A stretch of DNA of 64,000 nucleotides from PGYT01 sp963675055 (GTDB lineage Bacteria; Bacteroidota; Ignavibacteria; Ignavibacteriales; Melioribacteraceae), in NCBI GenBank assembly GCA_963675055.2, contig CAXXJE010000004.1, forward strand, positions 682,001-746,000. The letters run 5' to 3'. How positions within the stretch are numbered: position 1 is the first letter of the stretch; every line of letters starts with the position of its first letter. The position numbers and the translations under genes were made by a program. The notes under the pieces were generated by a model. It saw nothing but the letters and a program-made list of their open reading frames with translations, did no database searches and was not told the origin of the DNA. Of the stretch, positions 53,701 through 62,123 are shown in pieces.

Positions 53701-54969
53701 TGGGGCTGCCATGGAAGTACCTGATAAAACCCTATATCCGCTGGCATCACTAAGAGCCCCGCCACTGTAAGGAACAGATGATATTATTTCTTCACCCGGA
53801 GCCGTTATATCTGTCCATAAACCATAATTCGAAAATGAGGATCGCCATTTATCCTTATTGATAGAGGTAACCGATAATACTTCATCAAGTCCGGCCGGAT
53901 ACTGTTTCCAATTGTTTCCTGAATTGCCTGCTGCGGCAATCATTACAACGTCATGACTATGAGCATATTTAATTGCTTCAGCAATAAGTTGTGAAAATTC
54001 TCCACCAAAGCTCATTGAAATTACATCAGCATCATTATCTGCGGCATAATAAATTGCATTAACAATATCGGTATTCTGAAACATACCGGTTTCACCAGGA
54101 ATTCCTGCACTAAATCCTGCTCTTAAAGCCATCAATTTCACACCAGGGGCAGCTCCCACAATGCCAATTCCATTGTTACCTGAAGCAGCAGCAATTCCTG
54201 CACAATGCGTACCATGACCGTTGTAATCGGACGGATCATTATCGGGTTCAGTATAATCCTCCCCTGAATATAGTTCAATACAGGATGCCTTGTATACATT
54301 TGTATCGATATCGACAAAATCAAAACCCCCTGCAGACATATTTGCGATCAAATCAGGATGCTGAGTATCAATTCCCGTATCGATGATTGCAATTTTAACT
54401 GAAGTGTCACCTTGTGTTATTTCCCAAGCCTGTTCAATATTTGTTATTTGATGGGACCATTGATCCGGATACAAAGGATCATCCGGTTGAACAAATGTTG
54501 TATAAATGAAATTTGGTTCGCAGAACTCAATTTGTATATTATTGATATCGGCAGATGCTGAATTCTTCAAAACTTTTTGCGCCAATTCCACTATATTGGT
54601 GTCATTACCATTCATTTTCACTTTTAGAATTTTCGAAAACCCGAACCCACTTTTATATTCATCAGGAAGTGCATTCGAATTTGAATTGAGTTCACATAAC
54701 TCCGCTTCTGTCTTATTCTCATTTACAATTCTTTCTACCAATCGAGTATAGACTGGTTTATATCCGGTAAAGTCTATCCCCTTACTTGTTCTTTTTAAAT
54801 AATCGAATACCTGCTTATGCTCCTTTATAACCTCATAGCCTCGGGCAAAATTTTCACTGGTTTTATATTTCACAATTAACTCGTCCGGGACATAATTCAG
54901 TGAAATTGAACTATTTTGAGCAAAAAGAGAGGCTGCAATACTAAATATTGTCAGAAGGAATTTTTTCAT
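50740..54969 (-). CDS. Secreted subtilisin-like serine protease with FG-GAP repeats, Fn3 domains and type IX sorting domain
   Basis: A 1409-residue exported protein. After a signal peptide (ending LFAQ) and a prodomain comes an S8 catalytic domain with Asp in AIIDTGID (D197), His in NGHGTHCAG (H252) and Ser in SGTSMAAP (S418). Residues ~600-1040 hold eight calcium-binding FG-GAP/VCBS-like repeats (SPAVADIDNNGSNELIF, SPVIADLNNDGNLELIF and others). Three fibronectin III-like domains follow. The last ~90 residues (QNYPNPFNPSTKISYGLP ... SGVYLYTLRT, RKMVLLK) are a type IX CTD. It lies between the two pntB copies and may have come with the remnant. Confidence 0.9.
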   Translation of the reverse strand: MKKFLLTIFSIAASLFAQNSSISLNYVPDELIVKYKTSENFARGYEVIKEHKQVFDYLKRTSKGIDFTGYKPVYTRLVERIVNENKTEAELCELNSNSNALPDEYKSGFGFSKILKVKMNGNDTNIVELAQKVLKNSASADINNIQIEFCEPNFIYTTFVQPDDPLYPDQWSHQITNIEQAWEITQGDTSVKIAIIDTGIDTQHPDLIANMSAGGFDFVDIDTNVYKASCIELYSGEDYTEPDNDPSDYNGHGTHCAGIAAASGNNGIGIVGAAPGVKLMALRAGFSAGIPGETGMFQNTDIVNAIYYAADNDADVISMSFGGEFSQLIAEAIKYAHSHDVVMIAAAGNSGNNWKQYPAGLDEVLSVTSINKDKWRSSFSNYGLWTDITAPGEEIISSVPYSGGALSDASGYRVLSGTSMAAPYVSGVAALLLSEKPDLKNTELYQMLKSTATDDYISSEFIGSGIVSPQDALNSELVCVAEITSPINFDDTFSISSDLEISGKASSNHFSRYFFEICDYINPVSNWIQVGTDYETPVDSGFLGMVGIPDEGIYYIRLSVQDTANNLFTDVIGPVTVDNRIKEGFPMSTGSTIGGSSPAVADIDNNGSNELIFTTGGGEIYVVDEYGNNKAGWPVQLTNEEYSAAVTGVAGSSSPAVDDLDGDGLMEIVVRDGQYLYVYNSNGEIKQGWPNRLGSIILGNAQIASPVLSDINDDGSKEVIVTHRCDDAVDGKIFLFSADGSIMDGWPVEVQNSRAYVSTPLVADLDGDQQPEIVVQTFYDDGQDRTGKIYLFDEKGNLLSGWPKELSGSSWNSPIAADINNDGIIEIIASSYLGDDQNPGSQLIYAMDIDGNELEGWPVELDNRIFGYYDITAGMSVADINNDGYKEVVVISSGLSVTLCALDWEGEIAWQLRPLQSFDYPKHSSPVIADLNNDGNLELIFTTYSNVKKRGQIVVVNNDGTANEILSRNITSKFWATPTICDVDNDGMIEVAGLTLNGDLYIWDYDGAFNSSSVPWATYQKDNSRNGVIYIEAIPPVAALLVSPVNGAQNQETSLDLVWNPTGNTLRYSIQLSTDSTFSEVILEDSTITGISYNLDSLENDVTYFWRVRSINNFGGSEWSGIRSFTTLKNTPGKVALVFPANNSVQIPMDLNLEWNKTEYAEGYLMHLSKSSDFIGSELLDTLLTDTTISITNLAEGQQFFWNIQPFNSSGEGEVSDTWKFITALNSPDSLTANVIPDIGIKLEWQDRSGYESGYKIERSSEGVFHIIDSVGQDVTVYRDTSRLATGDYTYRVYAYTEFANSEFIVSINSVYVDIHDDSTIPAEYFVTQNYPNPFNPSTKISYGLPKRSLVSITLYDILGKRIIQPIHEVLEAGKYSLDMDLSFLPSGVYLYTLRTDTFIRTRKMVLLK

Positions 54970-55195
54970 ACGTTACTCCAGGAGATTTAAATGTAATATT
55001 CTGCAGAATAAAACTCGTAATTCTGTAGTTTTAATAATATTTAAATGGGATTTATTAACTTAAGTCTCAGATTGCATCTGAATCTTTCTTTTAAATTTTT
55101 TCCCCACATCATATATTAAGAAATTAAACCATATTTAACAAGATATTCATGTCACTTTCTAATTTGGAGATTTATTTTCCGCTGAAAATAAAAAA

Positions 55196-55219
55196 CCCGA
55201 TAGTTTGAGTACTATCGGG
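55196..55219 (-). terminator. Terminator of the pnt operon
   Basis: CCCGATAGT (55196-55204) and ACTATCGGG (55211-55219) form a perfect nine-base stem with a six-base loop. On the minus strand it is followed by six T's (55195-55190). It lies 40 bases beyond the pntB stop. Confidence 0.85.
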
Positions 55220-55259
55220 GCTAAGCACTAATAGAAGGCGGGATAAAAGATAAGCACCA

Positions 55260-56651
55260 CTAGAGTTCTTTTATTTCGTTGACGAGTTTAGTAATTGCTT
55301 CCTTTGCATCGCCGAAATACATTAGTGTATTATCGCCATAGAACAACTCATTGTCTATACCGGCATAACCGACATTCATCGAACGCTTATTAACTATAAC
55401 AGTTTTAGCATAGTCTACATTCAGTATCGGCATACCGAATATCGGTGAGTTCTGATCGTGCCGGGCAGCAGGATTTACAACATCATTCGCACCGACAATA
55501 AAGGCTATGTCAACATTATTGAAGTCGTCATTTATATCTTCAAGTGCAAAAAGTTTATCGTAGCTGACTTGCGCTTCGGCAAGAAGTACATTCATATGTC
55601 CAGGCATACGACCTGCAACAGGATGGATAGCAAACCTGACATTTATTCCCTTCTTCTCGAGAATATTCGCTAAATCCCTAACTGCATGCTGGGCCTGAGC
55701 GACAGCCATTCCGTATCCGGGTACAATTACAACACTTTGAGCCGAATCGAATAGCATCGCTGCTTCTTCGGAATCTACCGACTTATGAGGTTTCTGCTCT
55801 TTATCTCCGCTTGCCGCGGCTCCACCGGCTCCTGCCGATTCCCATCCGCCGAGAACAACGTTCATCAGCGATCTGTTCATTCCCTTACACATGATAATTG
55901 TAAGAATAATTCCGGATGCTCCGACCAATGCGCCCGCGATAATCAGCATATTATTCTGAAGTACAAACCCGGTCATTGAAGCCGCTAAACCGGAATAAGA
56001 GTTCAATAGCGATACGGCAACAGGCATGTCCGCTCCGCCGATCGGAAGAACGAGGAGTACGCCAAGAACCAGTGATATTCCGGCAATAATATAAAGCATA
56101 TCTACATTATTGGGATCTATTACCACCATAACTCCGGCAGCAAGTGTAGCAAGAAACAGTAAAACATTTATCGGATTCTGGAGAGGGTATTTAACCACCT
56201 TTCCCGTAACTATTCCCTGAAGTTTGCCAAAAGCTATTAGGGATCCCGTAAACGTAACGGCGCCAATAAGAACAGAAAGAACCATTGTTACGGATGTCGG
56301 GATATTTAAAGCCGAATGAACTTCTGAAAGATGATAGTATTCGGCAAAAGCAACCAGCGCCGAGGCACCGCCACCGAATCCGTTAAGCAGACCAACCATC
56401 TGCGGCATTCCCGTCATTGGGACTTTAATAGCCATAAAAGAACCAATGGCAGATCCCACTATAATACCAATTATTATATATTCAAATGTGAGTACTCTTT
56501 GATCGAGTAATGTTACTACGACAGCTAAAAACATTCCGAGTGAAGATAGAAAATTTCCCTGTCGTGCGGTTTTCGGTGATCCCAGTTTCTTTATACCGAA
56601 TATAAACAGGATCGAAGCGACTAGATAAACGAGATATGATATAATTTCCAT
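55260..56651 (-). CDS. pntB: NAD(P) transhydrogenase subunit beta
   Basis: This is the membrane and NADP-binding subunit of proton-translocating transhydrogenase. About nine hydrophobic segments (residues 1-280) precede the dIII NADP-binding domain (VIVPGYGMAVAQAQHAVRDLANILE, NVRFAIHPVAGRMPGHMNVLLAEA, DVVNPAARHDQNSPIFGMPIL). At 463 residues the length is normal. Its 3' end is duplicated at 50204-50551. It follows pntA2 by nine bases. Confidence 0.96.
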   Translation of the reverse strand: MEIISYLVYLVASILFIFGIKKLGSPKTARQGNFLSSLGMFLAVVVTLLDQRVLTFEYIIIGIIVGSAIGSFMAIKVPMTGMPQMVGLLNGFGGGASALVAFAEYYHLSEVHSALNIPTSVTMVLSVLIGAVTFTGSLIAFGKLQGIVTGKVVKYPLQNPINVLLFLATLAAGVMVVIDPNNVDMLYIIAGISLVLGVLLVLPIGGADMPVAVSLLNSYSGLAASMTGFVLQNNMLIIAGALVGASGIILTIIMCKGMNRSLMNVVLGGWESAGAGGAAASGDKEQKPHKSVDSEEAAMLFDSAQSVVIVPGYGMAVAQAQHAVRDLANILEKKGINVRFAIHPVAGRMPGHMNVLLAEAQVSYDKLFALEDINDDFNNVDIAFIVGANDVVNPAARHDQNSPIFGMPILNVDYAKTVIVNKRSMNVGYAGIDNELFYGDNTLMYFGDAKEAITKLVNEIKEL

Positions 56652-56660
56652 TTTACACTC

Positions 56661-56945
56661 TTACTTCTTTTTAAACATTTTTAGCATTCTGTCGGTAACC
56701 AGATAACCACCGACTACATTTATTGTGGCGAATATCAGGGCAGCCAAACCGAGAATAGTACTCAAAGTGAACTCTTCGGCTCCCGCACTTAGAAGCGCAC
56801 CGACTATGGTAATTCCCGAAATCGCGTTTGATCCCGACATTAACGGCGTGTGGAGCGTTGGCGGGACTTTTGTAATTAGTTCGAACCCGACGAATATCGC
56901 GAGTACGAATACGTATACAAGCATTATTAAATCTAAAAGGTCCAT
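56661..56945 (-). CDS. pntA2: NAD(P) transhydrogenase subunit alpha 2 (membrane part)
   Basis: A 94-residue hydrophobic protein corresponding to the C-terminal membrane part of E. coli PntA. Three helices are visible: VYVFVLAIFVGFELI, NAISGITIVGALLSAG and STILGLAALIFATINVVGGYLVTDRML. The core HTPLMSGSNAISGI is typical. In three-subunit transhydrogenases PntA is split like this. Confidence 0.93.
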   Translation of the reverse strand: MDLLDLIMLVYVFVLAIFVGFELITKVPPTLHTPLMSGSNAISGITIVGALLSAGAEEFTLSTILGLAALIFATINVVGGYLVTDRMLKMFKKK

Positions 56946-56990
56946 AATAACTTCCGTAATTATTTATAATAAATTTATTCTTCGCTGTTG

Positions 56991-57412
56991 AGAAGCCAGT
57001 ATTCAGGAGTCAGAATTTAGAATAGCACAAATATATCCTTCAATAGTTTAACTAACTTCTTCGATCATTGCATATAGAGAATCAGTATTCACATATCCCA
57101 AATCAGAAGTCAAAATTAAGTAGTATTTACATTCTTCAATCGATCCTTGTGAGATATTATAGAACTTAATTTTATCCTTAACCGATTTCTTTTTAAATAC
57201 TTCTGTGATATTTGCTGCAATAGAGATAGCAGCTCTCCGGAATTGGGATGTCAGCCCATACATTTCTTCTTTAGGATATTTTTTCGTCAGTTTGTAAATA
57301 GCCAATACATAAGCATGTGCTTTCTGCCATACAATCAGGTCTTGAAATTTTTTCGCTTTCATTTCTTACTCCTATCATATGTTTTGTGGAACTTGCTTAG
57401 CTACTGACTTCT
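56991..57412. repeat. Inverted flanking repeat around the four-helix-bundle gene
   Basis: AGAAGCCAGTA (56991-57001) and TACTGACTTCT (57402-57412) are inverted copies with 10 of 11 matching positions, enclosing the four-helix-bundle gene. The latter also has further similar strings nearby (CAGGAGTCAGAATTTAGAA and GACTTCTTACTTCTG). This resembles the flanks of small cassettes in Bacteroidota that carry the same gene family. Confidence 0.5.
57048..57362 (-). CDS. Four helix bundle protein (23S rRNA intervening-sequence type)
   Basis: A 104-residue helical protein: FQDLIVWQKAHAYVLAIYKLTKKYPKEEMYGLTSQFRRAAISIAANITEV, then a second helical pair. This is the 'four helix bundle protein' family also encoded by 23S rRNA intervening sequences. 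Its role is unknown. The ATG has AGGAGTAAG just upstream. It sits on the same strand in the gap between pntA1 and pntA2 and splits what is normally one operon. Confidence 0.88.
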   Translation of the reverse strand: MKAKKFQDLIVWQKAHAYVLAIYKLTKKYPKEEMYGLTSQFRRAAISIAANITEVFKKKSVKDKIKFYNISQGSIEECKYYLILTSDLGYVNTDSLYAMIEEVS

Positions 57413-57437
57413 TACTTCTGTTTATTCTATTCTTTTT

Positions 57438-58580
57438 CTAAACCAGCCCTTTTACTCTTTCGCCGACTACTTCACCATTGTAACATATTACACTTCCTTT
57501 AACGATCTCATCCTCAAAGTTGTACTTGATGTTCCCCTCTTTACTAATATGATCAATTAGAGCCAGAATGTTTTTTGAATAAACCTCGCTGGCGTTCGTG
57601 GCAACCAGACTCGGCAGGTTCGATTCACCGATTATCGTCACATCGTGTTTAACAACCGTCTGGTCTTTCTCGCTTACTTCACAGTTCCCTCCAAATTCAA
57701 CGGCCATATCCAGTACGACTGATCCCGGTTTCATCTCTTTAACCATTTCCTCTGTGACGAGTACCGGCGCTTTCTTACCGGGCACCAGAGCAGTTGTTAT
57801 TACAATGTCAGCTTCTGTAACATGCTTGAATATGAGTTCCTTCTGTTTCTTCAGGAATTCTTCAGATGCTTCTTTCGCGTAACCGCCTTCGTCCTGCATA
57901 TTCTCGTCGGTATCAACTTCAATGAATCTTCCGCCGAGACTCTGGACTTCTTCCTTAACCGAAGGACGGATATCGGAAACCTCGACTATTGCGCCGAGTC
58001 TTCGGGCAGTACCTAGAGCCTGTAATCCCGCAACTCCTGCGCCCATAATCACAACTCTTGCAGGTTGTATTGTACCCGCAGCAGTCATCATCAAAGGGAA
58101 TATCTTGCCGAGATAATTGGCGGAAAGTATTACTGACTTATATCCCGAAATATTCGCCTGAGAACTTAATGCGTCCATTTTCTGAGCCAGTGTTGTCCTT
58201 GGAATCATCTCCATTGAAATGAGATTAACCTTTTTTTCTGCAAGTTTCTTAGCTGTCTCCGGATAATGGAGTATATATGTGAACGCCACAAGAAGCTGAC
58301 CTTCTTTAAGCAAATCCATTTCATTTTTGCCTGATTCTACATCCTCAATCGGGCGCTGAACTTTTAATATGATTTCTGCCGAGTTATACAACTCTGCGGC
58401 TCTGTCTACAATTTTCACCCCGGCGGCTTCATACTGATCATTTGTAAATCCTGCAGCAAGACCTGCATGATTTTCAACGTTAACCTGGAATCCTTTCTTG
58501 ATCAGTTTTGAAGCAACATCTGGTACTATTGAAACTCGTTTTTCGCCGGGCATAATTTCTTTTGGAACGGCTATTACCAA
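57438..58580 (-). CDS. pntA: NAD(P) transhydrogenase subunit alpha 1 (NAD-binding)
   Basis: This 380-residue subunit carries the dI NAD(H) domain, homologous to alanine dehydrogenase: VPKEIMPGEKRVSIVPDV, VMGAGVAGLQALGTARRLGAIVEVSDIR, VITTALVPGKKAPVLVTEEMV and MAVEFGGNCEVSEKD. It lacks a membrane part, which is encoded separately at 56661. The start is TTG at 58580 (MVIAVPKE) with AAGGAGTG upstream. The usual pntA1-pntA2-pntB order is kept but interrupted by the four-helix-bundle gene. Confidence 0.93.
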   Translation of the reverse strand: MVIAVPKEIMPGEKRVSIVPDVASKLIKKGFQVNVENHAGLAAGFTNDQYEAAGVKIVDRAAELYNSAEIILKVQRPIEDVESGKNEMDLLKEGQLLVAFTYILHYPETAKKLAEKKVNLISMEMIPRTTLAQKMDALSSQANISGYKSVILSANYLGKIFPLMMTAAGTIQPARVVIMGAGVAGLQALGTARRLGAIVEVSDIRPSVKEEVQSLGGRFIEVDTDENMQDEGGYAKEASEEFLKKQKELIFKHVTEADIVITTALVPGKKAPVLVTEEMVKEMKPGSVVLDMAVEFGGNCEVSEKDQTVVKHDVTIIGESNLPSLVATNASEVYSKNILALIDHISKEGNIKYNFEDEIVKGSVICYNGEVVGERVKGLV

Positions 58581-58797
58581 AATATCACTCCTTTATAGTG
58601 TGGAATAAACTTGTATCGTTTCATCGCCCTAAATTAAGTCACTTTGTCTTAAAACGAAAGTAAAATGTAGTAGTCAACAAAAGTAAATGTTTAGCAGCAG
58701 TAATTTACAGAGGCATGTGCATTATTTATTAACGCGTTGTTAAAAGAACACCCTGTTTATTCAGTTAACAAATAACGGTCATATTGAAGAGTAAACA

Positions 58798-60216
58798 TTA
58801 ACATTCAGGAACATCAACTGTAACTGCTAATCCGCCTTTAGAGGTTTCTTTGTATTTTTCATTCATATTAACCGCCGTATCCCACATAGTTTCGATAATT
58901 TTATCTAAAGTTACCTTCGCATCTACCGGTGTTTTTTCCAAAGCGAGTTCGGCTGCATTAATAGCCTTTATCGCTCCCATAGCATTCCGTTCAATACAGG
59001 GTATTTGAACTAATCCTCTCACCGGGTCGCAAGTCATTCCCAAATGGTGTTCCATTGCTATTTCGGCAGCTATGAAGGCCTGTTCCGGTGTACCTCCCCT
59101 TATTTCACATAAAGCAGCGGCTGCCATGGATGAAGATACCCCTATCTCGGCCTGGCAGCCTCCCATAGCAGCCGATATCGTTGCTTTCTTTTTAAAGAAC
59201 GTTCCAACTTCTCCGGCGGTTAGTAGAAAATTAATTATTTCAGTTTCGGTAATCTTCATATCTGAGAAGCAAATGAAATATAATAGTACAGCAGGAATTA
59301 CTCCTGCAGCTCCATTGGTGGGCGCTGTTACAATTCTACCGAGACTTGCGTTTTCTTCGTTGACGGCTAAAGCGAAGCAACTAATCCATCGCAGAGTTTC
59401 ATTAAATGTATAAGTGTTATTGCGAATGTAATTAATCCATTCATCACTATTTGAATAATTATCGCAGCGCAGTAATGAGGCATTAAGTTCTTTCGCATGT
59501 CTTTTCACATTAAGTCCGCCCGGTAATATCCCTCCCGTATGACATCCCCGGAAAGCACACTCTTTCATTTCGCTCCATATTTTCAGAACTTTCTTGTTCA
59601 CTTTATCAGGTGATAATATTGAACTTTCGTTTTCAAATACAATCCCAGCGATTGACGAACCATTGGTTCTACAATGATTTAATAATTCCCTCGGATATGT
59701 TGCGGGAAAAGGGAGCAAAACCTTTGGTTTCTTTTTGCGCTCTCCCTCTTTCTCAACAAAACCGCCGCCGATTGAATAGAATACTGATTGGTAATTCGAT
59801 TGCCGGCATATAGCCTCGAACCTCATCGCATTGGGATGGTATTCTAAAAACTTCCCGTTTTCAAAAACAATATCTGTCTCAGGATTAAAAATGATAGCAT
59901 TGGATTCGCTGAGTTGCAGAAGTCTGTTCTTACGCAGCTCCTGTATATACTCCTGAATTTTACCTGTATCAATAGTTTCCGGTTTATGGCCCATAAGCGC
60001 GAGACAAATGGCCACATCAGTACAATGACCACGTCCCGTTAATGCGAGAGAACCGTACAATGTTATCCTGACGCTTATTGTTGATTCCAGTGTGTCTTGT
60101 TCTTTTAACTCTTTCAGCCACATCTCAATTGCAACCCAGGGACCGAGCGTATGGGAGCTTGAAGGCCCGACACCTATCTTGAATATATCGAATACACTTA
60201 TTGCTTCGTATGCCAT
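58798..60216 (-). CDS. sdaA: L-serine ammonia-lyase (single-chain, Fe-S type)
   Basis: This enzyme converts serine to pyruvate and ammonia. The N-terminal beta domain begins VFDIFKIGVGPSSSHTLGPW. The alpha domain has FRGCHTGGILPGGLNVKRH, AMGGCQAEIGVSSSMAAAALCEIRGG and MTCDPVRGLVQIPC, with the Cys ligands of a 4Fe-4S cluster. At 472 residues it is the usual fused form. It starts with ATG at 60216. No operon partner is visible. Confidence 0.95.
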   Translation of the reverse strand: MAYEAISVFDIFKIGVGPSSSHTLGPWVAIEMWLKELKEQDTLESTISVRITLYGSLALTGRGHCTDVAICLALMGHKPETIDTGKIQEYIQELRKNRLLQLSESNAIIFNPETDIVFENGKFLEYHPNAMRFEAICRQSNYQSVFYSIGGGFVEKEGERKKKPKVLLPFPATYPRELLNHCRTNGSSIAGIVFENESSILSPDKVNKKVLKIWSEMKECAFRGCHTGGILPGGLNVKRHAKELNASLLRCDNYSNSDEWINYIRNNTYTFNETLRWISCFALAVNEENASLGRIVTAPTNGAAGVIPAVLLYFICFSDMKITETEIINFLLTAGEVGTFFKKKATISAAMGGCQAEIGVSSSMAAAALCEIRGGTPEQAFIAAEIAMEHHLGMTCDPVRGLVQIPCIERNAMGAIKAINAAELALEKTPVDAKVTLDKIIETMWDTAVNMNEKYKETSKGGLAVTVDVPEC

Positions 60217-60247
60217 TTTGAATATTTTTTTTTGGAATTAAATAAAA

Positions 60248-60281
60248 TCCGGTTTACCTCTGATTTATCAGATAAACCGGA
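60248..60281 (-). terminator. Terminator of the class C-like hydrolase transcript
   Basis: TCCGGTTTA (60248-60256) and TAAACCGGA (60273-60281) form a perfect nine-base stem with a 16-base loop. On the minus strand it is followed by TTTTATTT. It stands between the hydrolase and sdaA. Confidence 0.8.
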
Positions 60282-60507
60282 ATGAATTAAAACTGATAAG
60301 GGAATTACAATCCGGGGAAGCATTATGCCGGTTACTTCTAGTTAAAAAATTAACATTCCTTACGCAGCCGACATTCATATTTATTCCTGACACCTGATTA
60401 TCTGCATCTCTGGTAAAATCAACTAATGAAATCCACCATTTACCGGTTAATAATTTATCTGTGGAACAAAGATTTCGTGTTAAGTCCAGACATGATGATA
60501 AGATCAT
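60268..60507 (-). CDS. Possible small protein or gene remnant overlapping the hydrolase stop
   Basis: A 79-codon minus-strand frame overlaps the hydrolase stop by an ATGA. Its end FLTRSNRHNASPDCNSLISFNSFRF faintly recalls the C-terminus of FGE-sulfatase domains, but the rest shows no family. The stop falls inside the loop of the terminator hairpin. It may be chance. Confidence 0.2.
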   Translation of the reverse strand: MILSSCLDLTRNLCSTDKLLTGKWWISLVDFTRDADNQVSGINMNVGCVRNVNFLTRSNRHNASPDCNSLISFNSFRFI

Positions 60508-62054
60508 TTACTCTTAACAAATGTATATTCCAGCGTATCAATCCAATCCGGTCTCACTGCCATTTTAAAGTTTACTACTTTCCCATGCCCGTTGAACCCG
60601 AAGTAAACATTACTTTCTCTCCATAACCTGTGGTTCCACTCAGCAGTAAAGGTATTGTAATACAAATGCGACATTAGACCGATGAATCCGGGATGCGCGG
60701 AAAGTGTTACCTTCAGTTTATTATTTTCCATTGTAACGGATGCCGTGCCGTAGATTTCGCTGATATATTCTCCGCAATATTCTTCTAAGGCTGATGTGGG
60801 TTCCGTCTTCTCTATCTTCTCTTTCGCTTTACTCTTTTCTTCTTCTCTGCGTTTCTTGTTGGCTTTATTAATTTTCAGATACTTTGCACTCCAGTCGGTT
60901 TCATCATCAACATCCAGTAGTCGATCAAACAAATACTTCGGCAAGCAATTCTGCAAATCATGCTGATCGCTGTTCGTAACCAGTATTACGCCGACATTTT
61001 GTTCCGGAATAAAACCAACATACGAAAGCATACCATCCAAACCGCCGGTGTGTTCGACTACAAACTCCCCGCGATAATCATATACTCTCCAGCCTAAGGC
61101 ATAAGCCGATAAGTTTGTAAAGGGATTCAGGTTTTCTTTACTCCACTTGCTCAAATTAATAATCGAATGCGGTTTCCTGGTTTCTTCCACTATTTCCTGT
61201 TCCAGTATTCTTTCACCATCATAAACACCATTCGCTAATTGTAATTTAACCCATTTGCTTAAATCGTTTACACTGGTTACTACTGCTGCCGCGGGAGCAC
61301 AATTATCCACATTCAATTGTGAGATAGGCGCAAGTTCACCATCAACCATGGAATGTGGAATTGCTACATTTTCCATTTGTGCAAGCCCGCTCACGGTTGT
61401 TAGACTGCGGCTCATTTCCAGTTTATCAAAGAAATGTGTTTTAATAAATTCATCGTACGTTATACCTGACACTTTAGCCACCAGTTCTCCCGCAACCAGG
61501 TACCCCAAATTGCAGTATATATATTTTTCATATAGATCAGCTGCCGGTTTCTGATATCTCATCCTTCGAATAACTTCATCGCGGTCATATGCGGAATCCC
61601 ACCATGTCAGGTCGCCGGCCCAAAGTCCCAACCCGCTTCTATGACACAAAAAATCCCTGATGGTAATCTTGCGTGTAACTTCAGGATCATACATTTGAAA
61701 ATCAGGCAGATGATCAATCACAGGATCATCCCAGGATAATTTACCTTCCTGCACTAAAATACCGACCGCGGCTGCGGTAAATGCTTTAGTGTTGGAGGCA
61801 ACCGAGAAAAGCGTGTTTTCATCAACACTCTCATCCTTACCGAGTTCTTTAACGCCGAAGCCTTTCATATATTCGACTTGCCCGTCTTTGACAAGCGCCA
61901 CAGCTAAACCCGGAATATCCCAGTCTTTTGCGGCCTTTTTAATGTATGAATCCAAGTTAGTTTTGAAATCGGTTTGCCCAAAAGCTGAATTTTGAAATAA
62001 ATACGTCATAGGAAGTAAAAGTATAAAAAACAGTTTTACGGTTCTGATCTTCAT
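60504..62054 (-). CDS. Exported class C beta-lactamase-like serine hydrolase
   Basis: A 516-residue protein with a signal peptide (LFFILLLPMTYLFQNSAFGQ). The active-site motif SNTK (S87-K90) and YCNLGYL (YxN) are intact. Domain length and the C-terminal beta region (SALEEYCGEYISEIYGTASVTMENNKLKVTLS) match the DUF3471-containing group, as in esterases and D-aminopeptidases. It acts in the periplasm, probably on peptide or ester substrates; antibiotic resistance cannot be inferred. Confidence 0.88.
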   Translation of the reverse strand: MKIRTVKLFFILLLPMTYLFQNSAFGQTDFKTNLDSYIKKAAKDWDIPGLAVALVKDGQVEYMKGFGVKELGKDESVDENTLFSVASNTKAFTAAAVGILVQEGKLSWDDPVIDHLPDFQMYDPEVTRKITIRDFLCHRSGLGLWAGDLTWWDSAYDRDEVIRRMRYQKPAADLYEKYIYCNLGYLVAGELVAKVSGITYDEFIKTHFFDKLEMSRSLTTVSGLAQMENVAIPHSMVDGELAPISQLNVDNCAPAAAVVTSVNDLSKWVKLQLANGVYDGERILEQEIVEETRKPHSIINLSKWSKENLNPFTNLSAYALGWRVYDYRGEFVVEHTGGLDGMLSYVGFIPEQNVGVILVTNSDQHDLQNCLPKYLFDRLLDVDDETDWSAKYLKINKANKKRREEEKSKAKEKIEKTEPTSALEEYCGEYISEIYGTASVTMENNKLKVTLSAHPGFIGLMSHLYYNTFTAEWNHRLWRESNVYFGFNGHGKVVNFKMAVRPDWIDTLEYTFVKSK

Positions 62055-62123
62055 ATCATATATCCTGTAATTATATTTTTAAACATGTTGTTTTTGTTTT
62101 GTCATGTATATCGACTTATCAGG

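Noticed and set aside
58581..58797. Short palindromes (TTAACAACGCGTTAA and others) between sdaA and pntA
   Set aside because: Arms are short and AT-rich; no strong terminator or operator could be defended.
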